45,000 nucleotides of DNA from Glandiceps talaboti (taxonomy: Eukaryota; Hemichordata; Enteropneusta; Spengelidae), in the NCBI RefSeq assembly GCF_964340395.1, contig NC_135570.1, positions 7,015,322 through 7,060,321 on the forward strand, given 5' to 3'. This document shows positions 34,001 through 38,168 of this stretch, piece by piece. The position numbers and the translations under genes are program-made. The notes below the pieces were generated by a model that was given only the letters and a program-made list of their open reading frames with translations, was not told the DNA's origin and made no database searches. The first letter of the stretch is position 1; each line of letters opens with the position of its first letter.

Positions 34001-34547
34001 AAACGGTAACAGTACATCTATCCCACTTAGACCTATGTCTTCTCCAGAGAGAACGCCACCAGTGGTAAGGGAAGATGACGTGGTGTTGATGTCCACCAAT
34101 GGAAAGATAGTCATCAATGGTTGTACGAGTCAAAGTGATGATGATGACATCCCTCTGGTTACCCTTGACTACCAGGACAAACAAGGCACAACAAACCTGA
34201 AAAAGGACGTTCCTTCCAGTGGTATAGATAACCCGTCTTATACTGATGTTGACTTTGGTGCAAATAAACAGCCTTCGGAGAGTTTAAACGCAGTGCGTAG
34301 TGGCAGCACTGCATACGAAGTGGTCGATGTCAGAGTTCACCCACCGGATACTGGTGACAATATCGATGACGTAGACCACGCTGGAATGAAGGGAAGGTGT
34401 TCAGAAGATGACGACACCGACGACGAAGACAAAAAGCGAGAGAAGAAATCGGTCAGCTTTGATCTAGCTGAACAGGATGACGAGAAGGGAAATGACCGCA
34501 GTGAAACACAGTCAGCTGAAGACGGCACTTCCTTTACCTGGATGTAG
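415..34547 (+). CDS. Gene A: giant transmembrane cadherin, cadherin-23-like (48 exons in window, 5' partial)
   Basis: Overall coding span of one spliced gene. The 48 exons listed separately join to 8,400 nt with every phase compatible and no internal stop. The product (2,799 residues here) has one partial plus 21 full EC repeats, recognised by DxNDNxP linkers, LDRE, AxDxD and xEN motifs. A membrane-adjacent domain follows at about residues 2341-2424, an RNKR site at 2435-2438, a transmembrane helix at about 2471-2494, and a cytoplasmic tail of about 305 residues. Such proteins mediate calcium-dependent adhesion at the cell surface; cadherin-23 forms tip links and related contacts on stereocilia and microvilli. 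The cadherin-23-like call rests on the long EC array, the MAD-like domain and a tail segment (NSAWIEP) resembling one I recall in cadherin-23, all judged by eye. A diverged protocadherin-15-, CDHR2- or lineage-specific cadherin is possible. The N-terminus and signal peptide are outside the window. Confidence 0.9.
834..847 (+). promoter_or_regulatory. CTCF-like motif
   Basis: CCACTAGGTGGCGG fits the consensus CCASYAGRKGGCRS at every position. It lies in gene A intron 1. Binding is unproven. Confidence 0.35.
1450..1655 (+). CDS. Gene A exon 2 (EC 2 body)
   Basis: Acceptor cctcag, donor gtaaga; phase 0 to 2, residues 55-122. It carries AVDID (DxD calcium motif), [11 protein letters not shown] and AKDKG. 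The usual LDRE is replaced by FDFLDAE, so one calcium ligand set is altered. An open frame extends upstream of the acceptor, but the splice site and domain continuity place the exon start at 1450. Confidence 0.9.
1952..2049. mobile_element. MITE copy 1 with 9-bp target duplication
   Basis: A 98-bp element in gene A intron 2. Its ends are inverted repeats, TAGACTGTAAGATACG and TAGTCTGTAAGGTACG on the other strand, followed by GC-rich inner arms (CGCCCTCA). A perfect 9-bp direct repeat, TATCTCACA, flanks it (1943-1951 and 2050-2058). No coding capacity. Confidence 0.85.
2333..2462 (+). CDS. Gene A exon 3 (linker 2, start of EC 3)
   Basis: Acceptor ttttttag and donor gtgagt; the first base completes Leu from exon 2. 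It encodes the last strand of EC 2, a slightly degraded linker NVNDEPPKF and the first strand of EC 3 (ISEG). Ends in phase 0. Confidence 0.9.
2837..2928 (+). CDS. Gene A exon 4 (EC 3)
   Basis: Acceptor tttcag, donor gtaaga, phase 0 to 2. It begins AVDADGDEL, the DxD calcium motif, and ends FSMDAMT at the strand before LDRE. The phase 2 end joins exactly to exon 5. Confidence 0.88.
3184..3274 (+). CDS. Gene A exon 5 (EC 3, LDRE)
   Basis: Acceptor atttttag, donor gtgagt, phase 2 to 0. It encodes [12 protein letters not shown], giving EC 3 a canonical DRE calcium motif, then [12 protein letters not shown]. Confidence 0.88.
3762..4006. mobile_element. Foldback element 1
   Basis: Two inverted arms of about 105 bases (start ATTTGGGA, then GCTGTGG, CCACATTGCATCATG) surround a loop of about 25 bases. 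The arms are about 85-90 percent alike by eye. It lies in gene A intron 5, and no reading frame is visible. Confidence 0.8.
4222..4350 (+). CDS. Gene A exon 6 (linker 3, start of EC 4)
   Basis: Acceptor tttgcag, donor gtaagt, phase 0 to 0. It carries linker DINDNNPNV and LEEQEIG of EC 4. An intron of 947 bases precedes it and holds the foldback element at 3762-4006. Confidence 0.9.
4751..4815 (+). CDS. Gene A exon 7 (EC 4, short exon)
   Basis: Acceptor catcag, donor gtaagt; only 65 nt, phase 0 to 2. It encodes [20 protein letters not shown]. It was found by reading forward for the expected DxD motif and is confirmed by frame continuity on both sides. Confidence 0.87.
4872..4972. mobile_element. 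MITE copy 2
   Basis: 101 bp in gene A intron 7, same family: TAGTCTGCGGTATGCTG at the left end, CAGTCTA at the right, and GGGCGCCCTCAC inside. The 9-bp flanks ATGTCAGGA (4863-4871) and ATGTCAAGA (4973-4981) differ at one base. Confidence 0.8.
5139..5397 (+). CDS. Gene A exon 8 (EC 4 end, linker 4, start of EC 5)
   Basis: Acceptor tttaaag, donor gtgaat, phase 2 to 0, residues 292-378. Canonical set: [19 protein letters not shown], then APEG of EC 5. The donor is weaker than most in the gene, but the join to exon 9 (LTVK then ATDAD) is exact. Confidence 0.9.
5594..5679. repeat. (AC)43 microsatellite
   Basis: Uninterrupted dinucleotide array of 86 bases in gene A intron 8. Confidence 0.97.
5923..6165 (+). 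CDS. Gene A exon 9 (EC 5, calcium-poor)
   Basis: Acceptor ctactag, donor gtaaac, phase 0 to 0, 81 residues. It starts ATDADEEGN but lacks DRE (IKIEDYG instead) and has EAYN where AxDxG is expected. It ends just before a degenerate linker. Exon 13 is its close internal paralogue (237 nt, same phases and motif order). Confidence 0.9.
6643..6843 (+). CDS. Gene A exon 10 (degenerate linker 5, EC 6)
   Basis: Acceptor tcccaag, donor gtgaga, phase 0 to 0, 67 residues. The linker reads [12 protein letters not shown] rather than DxNDNxP. EC 6 follows with STEEN and AKDDDID. It is paralogous to exon 14, which shares DPYFN and the acidic EN stretch. Confidence 0.9.
7023..7121 (+). CDS. Gene A exon 11 (EC 6, IDRE)
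   Basis: Acceptor atttcag, donor gtgagt, 33 residues, phase 0 to 0. It encodes [14 protein letters not shown] and AEDSGLPP, a canonical second half of an EC repeat. Paralogous to exon 15 (102 nt). Confidence 0.9.
7801..7923 (+). CDS. Gene A exon 12 (linker 6, start of EC 7)
   Basis: Acceptor ctttgcag, donor gttagt, 41 residues, phase 0 to 0. Canonical linker DVNDNLPVF and VAEG of EC 7. Paralogous to exon 16 (120 nt). Confidence 0.9.
8065..8122. repeat. (CACACG)n hexanucleotide array
   Basis: About nine to ten regular units in gene A intron 12. Open frames through it (TRTR and VRVR) are repeat artefacts. Confidence 0.95.
8450..8686 (+). CDS. Gene A exon 13 (EC 7, calcium-poor)
   Basis: Acceptor ttcctag, donor gtgaga, 79 residues, phase 0 to 0. 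ATDKD is present, but DRE is lost (PIYRNES) and AYN replaces AxDxG. Same layout as exon 9. Confidence 0.9.
9256..9447 (+). CDS. Gene A exon 14 (degenerate, cysteine-bearing linker 7, EC 8)
   Basis: Acceptor cacacag, donor gtatgt, 64 residues, phase 0 to 0. The linker is [10 protein letters not shown]. The exon has three cysteines (PCNK, TCSV, VCDI), the only ones in the first 20 EC repeats. Paralogous to exon 10. Confidence 0.9.
10443..10544 (+). CDS. Gene A exon 15 (EC 8, IDRE)
   Basis: Acceptor tttctag, donor gtaaat, 34 residues, phase 0 to 0. It encodes GVIDREMQD and [11 protein letters not shown], matching exon 11. The preceding intron, 995 bases, is the longest in the gene here. Confidence 0.9.
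10574..10636. repeat. (AT)n microsatellite
   Basis: About 31 perfect units in gene A intron 15. Confidence 0.95.
10938..10951 (+). promoter_or_regulatory. CTCF-like motif
   Basis: CCATTAGAGGGCGC fits 13 of 14 positions of the CTCF consensus. In gene A intron 15. Confidence 0.3.
11180..11299 (+). CDS. Gene A exon 16 (linker 8, start of EC 9)
   Basis: Acceptor tccttag, donor gtatgt, 40 residues, phase 0 to 0. Canonical linker DVNDNKPDF and IEENADIG. A long TTGTG pentanucleotide array starts about 60 bases after the donor. Confidence 0.9.
11362..11530. repeat. (TTGTG)n then (TCGTG)n pentanucleotide array
   Basis: About 20 units of TTGTG switch to about 7 units of TCGTG near 11465, then decay. 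In gene A intron 16. Open frames in all phases here are repeat artefacts. Confidence 0.95.
11935..12114 (+). CDS. Gene A exon 17 (EC 9)
   Basis: Acceptor aaattag, donor gtaagt, 60 residues, phase 0 to 0. It encodes [11 protein letters not shown] and a modified LNRE in place of LDRE. Confidence 0.9.
12118..12190. repeat. Pyrimidine-rich CTGT/CCCT tract
   Basis: Starts just after the donor of gene A exon 17. Simple sequence only. Confidence 0.85.
12537..12789 (+). CDS. Gene A exon 18 (linker 9, EC 10 first half)
   Basis: Acceptor ttcatag, donor gtaggg, phase 0 to 1, 84 residues. ASN replaces AxDxG at the end of EC 9. The linker DLNDNAPVF is near canonical, then VVEN and ASDDDAED of EC 10. Confidence 0.9.
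13425..13712 (+). CDS. Gene A exon 19 (EC 10 end, degenerate linker 10, EC 11 start)
   Basis: Acceptor tacaaag, donor gtaggc, 288 nt, phase 1 to 1. No DRE (DTLYGNITG), MAYN in place of AxDxG, and linker [11 protein letters not shown]. Exon 28 has the same phases, nearly the same length and the same motif order. Confidence 0.9.
13968..14164. repeat. Compound tetranucleotide array
   Basis: Blocks of CTGT, ATGC, GTAC, GTAT and GTTT in sequence. In gene A intron 19, ending about 60 bases before exon 20. Confidence 0.95.
14226..14598 (+). CDS. Gene A exon 20 (EC 11 end, linker 11, EC 12)
   Basis: Acceptor ggtacag, donor gtgtgt, phase 1 to 2, about 124 residues. Canonical SLDRE and AIDGG, linker DINENPQF (one substitution), then AVDSD of EC 12. 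It ends EIDR, before the position where DRE would finish. Confidence 0.9.
15023..15228. repeat. (ATGT)n then (AGGT)n array
   Basis: About 21 units of ATGT, switching to about 30 units of AGGT with interruptions. In gene A intron 20. Confidence 0.95.
15386..15600 (+). CDS. Gene A exon 21 (EC 12 end, degenerate linker 12, EC 13 start)
   Basis: Acceptor ttttcag, donor gtaagt, phase 2 to 1. EIDR runs into [12 protein letters not shown] rather than DRE plus strand F, which looks like an insertion. ATDMG is canonical, and the linker is [17 protein letters not shown] starts EC 13. Confidence 0.9.
16048..16163 (+). CDS. Gene A exon 22 (EC 13)
   Basis: Acceptor gttgcag, donor gtgagt, phase 1 to 0. 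HAELETETG stands where AxDxD is usual, so the DxD motif is altered. It ends FEIDETN before GII in exon 23. Confidence 0.88.
16558..16665 (+). CDS. Gene A exon 23 (EC 13, FDRE)
   Basis: Acceptor ctacaag, donor gtgagt, 36 residues, phase 0 to 0. FDREERD is intact; LAYVDVPP replaces AxDxG. Confidence 0.9.
17022..17199 (+). CDS. Gene A exon 24 (linker 13, EC 14 first half)
   Basis: Acceptor attccag, donor gtgagt, phase 0 to 1. Canonical linker [12 protein letters not shown] and [10 protein letters not shown]. Confidence 0.9.
17602..17684. repeat. 42-bp minisatellite, two copies
   Basis: A unit beginning CACACAGCCAACAAAAAC occurs at 17602 and 17644 with few differences. In gene A intron 24, close to exon 25. 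Confidence 0.85.
17713..17807 (+). CDS. Gene A exon 25 (EC 14, LDRE)
   Basis: Acceptor ctttag, donor gtaagt, phase 1 to 0. It encodes [19 protein letters not shown], a canonical DRE strand. Confidence 0.9.
18512..18658 (+). CDS. Gene A exon 26 (linker 14, EC 15 start)
   Basis: Acceptor gctttag, donor gtatgt, 49 residues, phase 0 to 0. AQDMSEDD, canonical linker DVNDNPPQF and [10 protein letters not shown]. The following intron holds a foldback element. Confidence 0.9.
18703..18835. mobile_element. Foldback element 2
   Basis: Imperfect inverted arms of about 60 bases (GAGTACTCGGGTTATTTGCAC against GGGTACTCAGGGGTATTTGC on the other strand) around a short centre near 18765-18775. In gene A intron 26. 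Confidence 0.65.
19207..19309 (+). CDS. Gene A exon 27 (EC 15)
   Basis: Acceptor cctacag, donor gtgagt, phase 0 to 1. It encodes [13 protein letters not shown] (DxD) and ends NFYIE. Confidence 0.9.
19673..19972 (+). CDS. Gene A exon 28 (EC 15 end, degenerate linker 15, EC 16 start)
   Basis: Acceptor tttcag, donor gtaagt, 300 nt, phase 1 to 1. DRE is lost (MLSGMGD), EAYN replaces AxDxG, and the linker is [17 protein letters not shown] stands where DxD is usual in EC 16. It parallels exon 19. Confidence 0.9.
20101..20276 (+). CDS. Gene A exon 29 (EC 16, calcium-poor)
   Basis: Acceptor aaaccag, donor gtgagt, phase 1 to 0. The intron before it is only 128 bases, the shortest seen. DRE is replaced by LGTNDAG, and EAYN again replaces AxDxG. 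Confidence 0.88.
20370..20398. repeat. Hairpin TCAGACCACTAA / TTAGTGGTCTGA
   Basis: Perfect 12-base inverted arms with a 5-base loop in gene A intron 29. A similar hairpin (CAGACCACTA, TAGTGGTCTG) lies at 42011-42036 in gene B intron 5, suggesting a shared short element. Confidence 0.6.
20879..21089. repeat. TTAATTAA-rich imperfect duplication
   Basis: ACTTTTTAATT plus GAACAAAACA and a following GTTAATTAAAT occur twice, about 150 bases apart, with further TTAATTAA sites between. In gene A intron 29. Confidence 0.6.
21142..21334 (+). CDS. Gene A exon 30 (linker 16, EC 17 first half)
   Basis: Acceptor atatcag, donor gtaaat, phase 0 to 1. Linker [10 protein letters not shown] keeps N and P but not DxND. 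EC 17 has ANDTD. Confidence 0.9.
21715..21810. repeat. Partial copy C of the same dispersed repeat
   Basis: It shares CGTACAATA, AAACACGGACTTGGTCTA and TTTTTCAAGTAG with copy B. In gene A intron 30. Another short piece (TTCATCCATATGGCCACTTT) lies at about 19410-19431 in intron 27. Confidence 0.5.
21884..22098 (+). CDS. Gene A exon 31 (EC 17 end, degenerate linker 17)
   Basis: Acceptor tttttag, donor gtaagg, phase 1 to 0. DRE is replaced by VLDMDEV, AMDNG is canonical, and the linker is [11 protein letters not shown]. It ends EEEIPE, the start of EC 18. Confidence 0.9.
22415..22627 (+). CDS. Gene A exon 32 (EC 18)
   Basis: Acceptor acatag, donor gtagag, 71 residues, phase 0 to 0. ATDMDEG is canonical, then [19 protein letters not shown] in place of the DRE strand. 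Confidence 0.9.
22801..23064. repeat. (TTGA)n/(TTGG)n compound array
   Basis: About 264 bases of TTGA units with inner TTGG and TCGA blocks. In gene A intron 32. Confidence 0.95.
23264..23368 (+). CDS. Gene A exon 33 (EC 18 end, linker 18)
   Basis: Acceptor catttag, donor gttagt, 35 residues, phase 0 to 0. AVDDGTP and canonical linker DVNDNPPIF. The preceding intron holds the long (TTGA)n array at 22801-23064. Confidence 0.9.
24022..24136 (+). CDS. Gene A exon 34 (EC 19 first half)
   Basis: Acceptor taaccag, donor gtacct, phase 0 to 1. VDEEQTG and [10 protein letters not shown] are canonical EC motifs. Confidence 0.9.
24426..24712 (+). CDS. Gene A exon 35 (EC 19 end, linker 19, EC 20 start)
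   Basis: Acceptor tgatag, donor gtaagt, phase 1 to 0, 96 residues. KLDREKE is intact, MANN replaces AxDxG, the linker DINDNSPQF is canonical, and AQDDDI is the DxD of EC 20. Confidence 0.9.
25160..25315 (+). CDS. Gene A exon 36 (EC 20)
   Basis: Acceptor tttctag, donor gtacaa, 52 residues, phase 0 to 0. [13 protein letters not shown] is followed by [10 protein letters not shown] instead of DRE. Confidence 0.88.
25363..25570. repeat. Palindrome-headed dispersed repeat, copy A
   Basis: It opens with a 48-bp near-perfect palindrome (25363-25410) whose inner half is TTTGTTATTGTAC. About 150 bases follow that recur at 35569-35745, ending in CTCATCCATATGGCC. In gene A intron 36. Confidence 0.7.
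25902..26017 (+). CDS. Gene A exon 37 (EC 20 end, degenerate linker 20)
   Basis: Acceptor atcacag, donor gtaagg, phase 0 to 2. AYDNGSP is canonical, and the linker is [10 protein letters not shown]. The codon for Trp is split across the next intron. Confidence 0.9.
26189..26280. mobile_element. MITE copy 3
   Basis: About 92 bp in gene A intron 37. Left end TAGTCTGTAAGGTACG, inner GGGCGCCCTCACACATCGG, right end ATAGTCTA. Flanks CTGTACGG and CTGTACTGG fit a 9-bp duplication with one base lost. Confidence 0.75.
26461..26567 (+). CDS. Gene A exon 38 (EC 21 first half, cysteines)
   Basis: Acceptor ctttcag, donor gtattt, phase 2 to 1. It encodes a diverged EC start with two cysteines (DSCEIL, AECTY) and no recognisable DxD motif. 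Confidence 0.87.
26974..27117 (+). CDS. Gene A exon 39 (EC 21, LDRE)
   Basis: Acceptor cctgtag, donor gttagt, phase 1 to 1. [11 protein letters not shown] is canonical; two more cysteines (QLCN, LDC). Confidence 0.88.
27355..27515. mobile_element. MITE copy 4, longer variant
   Basis: 161 bp in gene A intron 39, with the same terminal arms but a longer centre. A perfect 9-bp direct repeat, GGTTTACCT, flanks it (27346-27354 and 27516-27524). Confidence 0.85.
27628..27773 (+). CDS. Gene A exon 40 (linker 21, EC 22 start)
   Basis: Acceptor tttacag, donor gttagc, phase 1 to 0. The last canonical linker, DINDNYPYF, then the first strand of EC 22. Confidence 0.9.
28517..28756 (+). CDS. Gene A exon 41 (EC 22, last cadherin repeat)
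   Basis: Acceptor aacctag, donor gtaagt, 80 residues, phase 0 to 0. GYDADIGIN is a DxD motif. DRE and a following linker are missing, as expected for the last EC before the membrane-adjacent domain. Two cysteines (LCYY, SCVS). Confidence 0.9.
28999..29087 (+). CDS. Gene A exon 42 (membrane-adjacent domain, part 1)
   Basis: Acceptor ccttacag, donor gtacgt, phase 0 to 2. It encodes [18 protein letters not shown] and an NLETIRT helix. This resembles the start of the ferredoxin-like MAD domain of cadherin-23, from memory of that family. Confidence 0.85.
29600..29639. repeat. Perfect 20-bp tandem duplication with two octamers
   Basis: The unit CATTTATGCAAATTATTTCT occurs twice without a gap. Each copy holds ATGCAAAT, the POU octamer. 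In gene A intron 42, about 55 bases before exon 43. Confidence 0.85.
29695..29778 (+). CDS. Gene A exon 43 (membrane-adjacent domain, part 2)
   Basis: Acceptor ccaacag, donor gtaagt, phase 2 to 2. [15 protein letters not shown] fits the helix, then the strand, of the MAD fold. It carries no cadherin motif. Confidence 0.85.
30514..30594 (+). CDS. Gene A exon 44 (membrane-adjacent domain, part 3)
   Basis: Acceptor cgcccag, donor gtaagt, phase 2 to 2, 27 residues. [20 protein letters not shown] matches the strand and helix pattern at the end of the cadherin-23 MAD domain. Confidence 0.85.
30766..31170. repeat. (TG)n then (TGTA)n compound array
   Basis: About 400 bases of simple sequence: a TG run, a CTGT block, then a long TATG run with TG interruptions. 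It fills most of gene A intron 44, ending about 60 bases before the transmembrane exon. Confidence 0.95.
31235..31447 (+). CDS. Gene A exon 45 (furin-type site and transmembrane helix)
   Basis: Acceptor atttcag, donor gtacgt, phase 2 to 2, 71 residues. A basic run RSRRNKR|D (RNKR at 31263-31274) fits the R-x-K/R-R proprotein convertase consensus. The transmembrane segment is at 31371-31442 (24 mostly hydrophobic residues with two cysteines), flanked on the inside by DR and, in the next exon, EKK. Confidence 0.9.
31571..31693. mobile_element. Foldback element 3
   Basis: Inverted arms begin CCAATAATTTGCTTCGT and agree at 28 of 29 outer bases, continuing with gaps to TGACCTA. The centre holds about 30 bases. 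In gene A intron 45, right after the transmembrane exon. No clear target duplication. Confidence 0.75.
31993..32100 (+). CDS. Gene A exon 46 (juxtamembrane cytoplasmic)
   Basis: Acceptor tttgcag, donor gtaagt, phase 2 to 2. [19 protein letters not shown] looks helical and basic, followed by [12 protein letters not shown]. It is the start of the cytoplasmic tail. Confidence 0.88.
32972..33065 (+). CDS. Gene A exon 47 (cytoplasmic)
   Basis: Acceptor attccag, donor gtaaga, phase 2 to 0. It encodes [19 protein letters not shown]. The NSAWIEP segment resembles a tryptophan-containing tail segment I recall from cadherin-23; this is a by-eye comparison. Confidence 0.87.
33837..34547 (+). CDS. Gene A exon 48, terminal coding exon (cytoplasmic tail, stop)
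   Basis: Acceptor aaaatag, then 236 residues and the TAG stop at 34545-34547. The tail is acidic and probably disordered. Two NPxY motifs occur in a repeated context (IRNPAYVD at about 33936, IDNPSYTD at about 34224), of the kind read by PTB domains and endocytic adaptors. KSVSF (34446-34460), after a basic patch, fits the RVxF phosphatase-1 docking pattern. The protein ends SFTWM, a possible class I PDZ ligand. Confidence 0.93.
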   Translation, partial: EMTMNIFQDTSDLGDDWSYTGALHALEGVPPIAIRNPAYVDSEDGDSGAYEDFKINGNSTSIPLRPMSSPERTPPVVREDDVVLMSTNGKIVINGCTSQSDDDDIPLVTLDYQDKQGTTNLKKDVPSSGIDNPSYTDVDFGANKQPSESLNAVRSGSTAYEVVDVRVHPPDTGDNIDDVDHAGMKGRCSEDDDTDDEDKKREKKSVSFDLAEQDDEKGNDRSETQSAEDGTSFTWM

Positions 34548-34813
34548 TCTTACATGACGGCTTACTTGAAGACGAACTGCTTTTTGTCGCATGGACATGA
34601 CATACTACGACTCTACTATATATCAAAAAGTATTGCGTAGGCTGTTTTCTTTATGTTTGCCAATATTATCTAAGCTTACACAGTACTATTATTGTGTGTT
34701 TTAGTTACTGGTTTGTTTTGTTTTTATGTTAATTTGCACATCATATATTTTGTTACTGTATTCGGAATTCCAATGACACATCCATCAGTGATATACTTTG
34801 ACTTAATTTAACC

Positions 34814-34920
34814 TTAGTAAGGTACGCTGTGACAAGGCGCCCACACGCATCGGTCAACCATTTTCACCAGCTACGGTACGCCGGTGAGGGCGGAGCGACA
34901 CAGTGCATCTGATACCCTAA
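34814..34920. mobile_element. MITE copy 5, eroded, in the gene A 3' UTR
   Basis: About 107 bp with the family's inner sequence (TAAGGTACGCTGTGAC, GGCGCCCACACGCATCGG, CGGTGAGGGCGG). The outer ends are degraded, and only a short TAACC repeat is seen on both sides. Confidence 0.65.
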
Positions 34921-35275
34921 GTAACCTGTTCTCTCCATAAATGTGATAGGGTTCATATGTTTTTAATGACCTAGAATTATTGACTTCCGTTCTCTACACT
35001 ATATATGTTATCCACTGGTGATGGTCTTGGTGCTGTATTTCACGAGTTACTCCATTTGATCATACCTTAAAATAGTAGTATGAATGAAATATTCATCAAG
35101 AATCAGATATTATAAATCCAAACGAATTGTGTCACTTGTGATAGTGATATGACTGATGTTTCATGATACAAATATGCCAAAATTGTGCCAAATAACAAAA
35201 ATAGTACTATAAAGTACATTTTATCAGAATTATATAAAACACATTTATTGATATATTTATATGATTATTTGTAAT

Positions 35276-35281
35276 AATAAA
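35276..35281 (+). terminator. Candidate poly(A) signal for gene A
   Basis: An AATAAA hexamer lies about 730 bases after the stop codon. It implies a 3' UTR of roughly 750 bases that includes the MITE copy at 34814-34920. No transcript evidence, so this is a candidate only. Confidence 0.4.
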
Positions 35282-35568
35282 TAACCAGATTGTGACAGCA
35301 TATTTCAAAACATTGTTCTTTGCGTCATCATTCATAATTTCCCCCGATTCATATATTTTGTCCAAATCCACTTATATTTTGCCGCCTGGATAGTTCATGC
35401 CAAGTTTTGATTCTAATTCTATGTTGGGCACATAAATAACAGGAAAAGGTAGTGAATGCAAACAGAGAAAGTTCGACCATTCAGCCACACAATCAATGTG
35501 AAACAACATATGCCAAGTCCTTGTTTTTAACTCAATAAAGTGCAAAATACCCATAAATAAGTAAAATG

Positions 35569-35745
35569 TTTGTTATTGGACGTACAATAACAAATTTTTT
35601 ACAGCTTTTTTGCAATTAGTAAGTTACAAACACAGCCTCGGACCTGGTCTATATTGTTTCATATTGATTTTTCAAGTAGGAATCCATGATAAAATTGTTT
35701 TATGAATTAAAAATCCAAAATAAATATCCAATCCTCGTCCATATG
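35569..35745. repeat. Palindrome-headed dispersed repeat, copy B
   Basis: Same head (26-bp palindrome with one mismatch at the centre), then shared blocks such as AATCCATGATAAAATTG and CCTCGTCCATATGGC. It lies just after the gene A poly(A) candidate. Confidence 0.7.
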
Positions 35746-36047
35746 GCTAGTATAAGCCTCTACTAAGTGAACCTATGACTTCAACACAGGTATAAGTCTT
35801 GGTCAAATAACCACGACCTGTTCATACTGTGCATTCCATGGTTATTAAGCTTAGCCTACTATAAATCATTCAGACATGTTATTATAAAGGCTAGTAGTGT
35901 TTACTACCAAAAATCAATGTACACCCACCCCACTTAATAGTTGAAGACTATGTAATTTGAACAACTTTTGAACAACTTTTATCAGTTCCTCCACATTTTG
36001 CATAACACAGTTGAACAGTTACTACAAATATCATATGAATTACCAGA

Positions 36048-36302
<255 letters not shown>

Positions 36303-37082
36303 CAGACACCTAGAACATTCTGAATACCAATCTATCAAAATAGACGGCAATTTGCCAGTACATGTCCTCGAAAGAACCATAAATCTAAGATAAAATACAT
36401 AAAAACTACGTCAAATCATGATAAATTTGTAGACTTAGGCCATACATGTACCTGTGTTATGACAATAAGAGAGATATCGTGTCAGGTACATGAATGAGCA
36501 CTATTCACAAGGGGTTAGTTTGGTGACAATGTTTGTGAACATTTGTCAATGGGTGTACAGTGTTTACTAATTACGACATGCGTGCACACTGGAACACATT
36601 AATGAAACGCGGTCAAATACCAACATTTTTTCCATGTATTCAATTCCATCGTAATGTAGTAACTGAAAATTCTTCAGTCAAAAATACAAGATAACCAAAT
36701 AGACAGAGATAAACCATGTTAAACATTGACAGTGATGAACACTCGCTCACCAGTCAAACCGTGTACAATACAACGTTCGGCCAAGAGTGGTCCTTGATGT
36801 ACTTTGTAACTATTACGATCCAAAACGTCGTATTTCGGAATTAGAGGATTTAAATACAAATAGTTTGGCAAGCAATATCTCGGAGACCGTCTTTCCGGTT
36901 TTTTGGGTGTTTTTTTTTTCATAAAACAGAAATATAGAACCTATATTAGAAAAAATCCACATCCATTGTGAATTTTTCTATTTCATACTTACAACTCTAA
37001 CTGGAAAATTTTGTTTCCAGGGTCCTCTTTTCAAAATGTATAATTCATATACAGCTACAGCAACGACTTCAATTTTGCTGGT

Positions 37083-37362
37083 ACGCATGCGTGAAAAATT
37101 GCAGATTAAACGTTACTTTGGTATACGGTAATCAGTCATTTTCGTAGCCATGTTGGTGACATTGTTGCGTGATAATTTAGTCTATGTAAAATTCGGCAGC
37201 ATAACTTATTTCATTTCGCTTTGTACTGGAACTTAACTATAGTATACTATTGTAAGAACGAGTGAAGAACCAGCTCCACGCCAGTTATTTCTGGTGAAAT
37301 CTTAAACAATTCGACCAGGAGGAATACCAGCCAATGCAAAATTAACAGTTGTCGTCGACACT
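37083..37362 (+). promoter_or_regulatory. Candidate promoter and non-coding first exon of gene B
   Basis: In order: the palindrome ACGCATGCGT (NRF-1-like, 37083-37092), an initiator-like TCAGTCA near 37132, a YY1-like GCCATGTTGG near 37149, and a strong donor, CACTG|gtgagt, after about 37362. The start-codon exon of gene B has an acceptor (tttattcag) just upstream of its ATG, so a spliced 5' UTR is expected. No TATA box is seen. Motif matches are by eye. Confidence 0.35.
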
Positions 37363-38053
37363 GGTGAGTTAATAAAATATATCAAAGTCCTGTTTCGACA
37401 GGCTTAGATTTCTAGTTCCTGATTTAATTATGACGTTCACTCGGTCTTCAGGCGCTTTTTTTAAAAAATCGAATCATATTAATGTGTCATAAATCAAAAT
37501 GAAAGTTTTATAGACTAATGATAACTTAAAACAGATATTAATGTTACCATGGGATCAATATAAACCAAATATATTAACAGTTAACTTTGCAGTCAAAATG
37601 ATTCATTGCTATTGATATACCGAATTATTTTTGCCGTTCTCTATGTTTGCGTTTCACCCCTGTTACATTCACAACAGGTTGATCGCGATGAATGTAAATA
37701 TCTGTTTTGATGTTTAAAAACCGTAAAAAATAGCAATGGCCAGTACAGTAACGAGAAAAAATGAAAGAAACAACAGTGTCCTCAATTCATCAAAAATTGA
37801 ACATTAACATTTTAGGTGACTGGTTTTGACATCTGACTTTTTGATATCTCACGAAAGGTGAGATATTGAGATAGCAATGTTTATGTTCGTCCGTGGTCCT
37901 ATTCAATCTGTTTGTATAAAAAGTATGTGATCAAAATCATTTTAAAGTAACGTAGCATAATAAGTGATGTAACCATACATAAAAGTTACAATTATTATGC
38001 ACAGCGCCTCTGATCGCTACATCGTAATGGAAACTGGCGTTTTATAAATTCAC

Positions 38054-38095
<42 letters not shown>

Positions 38096-38100
38096 GTTGG

Positions 38101-38153
<53 letters not shown>

Positions 38154-38168
38154 CGATCGATCGATTGA
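38054..38168. repeat. (GATT)n array
   Basis: About 115 bases, with a short GGTT block and GATC units at the end, upstream of gene B. Confidence 0.95.

Noticed and set aside
35372-35554. Minus-strand open frame of 60 residues after gene A
   Set aside because: No recognisable domain, no splice or promoter support, next to a dispersed repeat.
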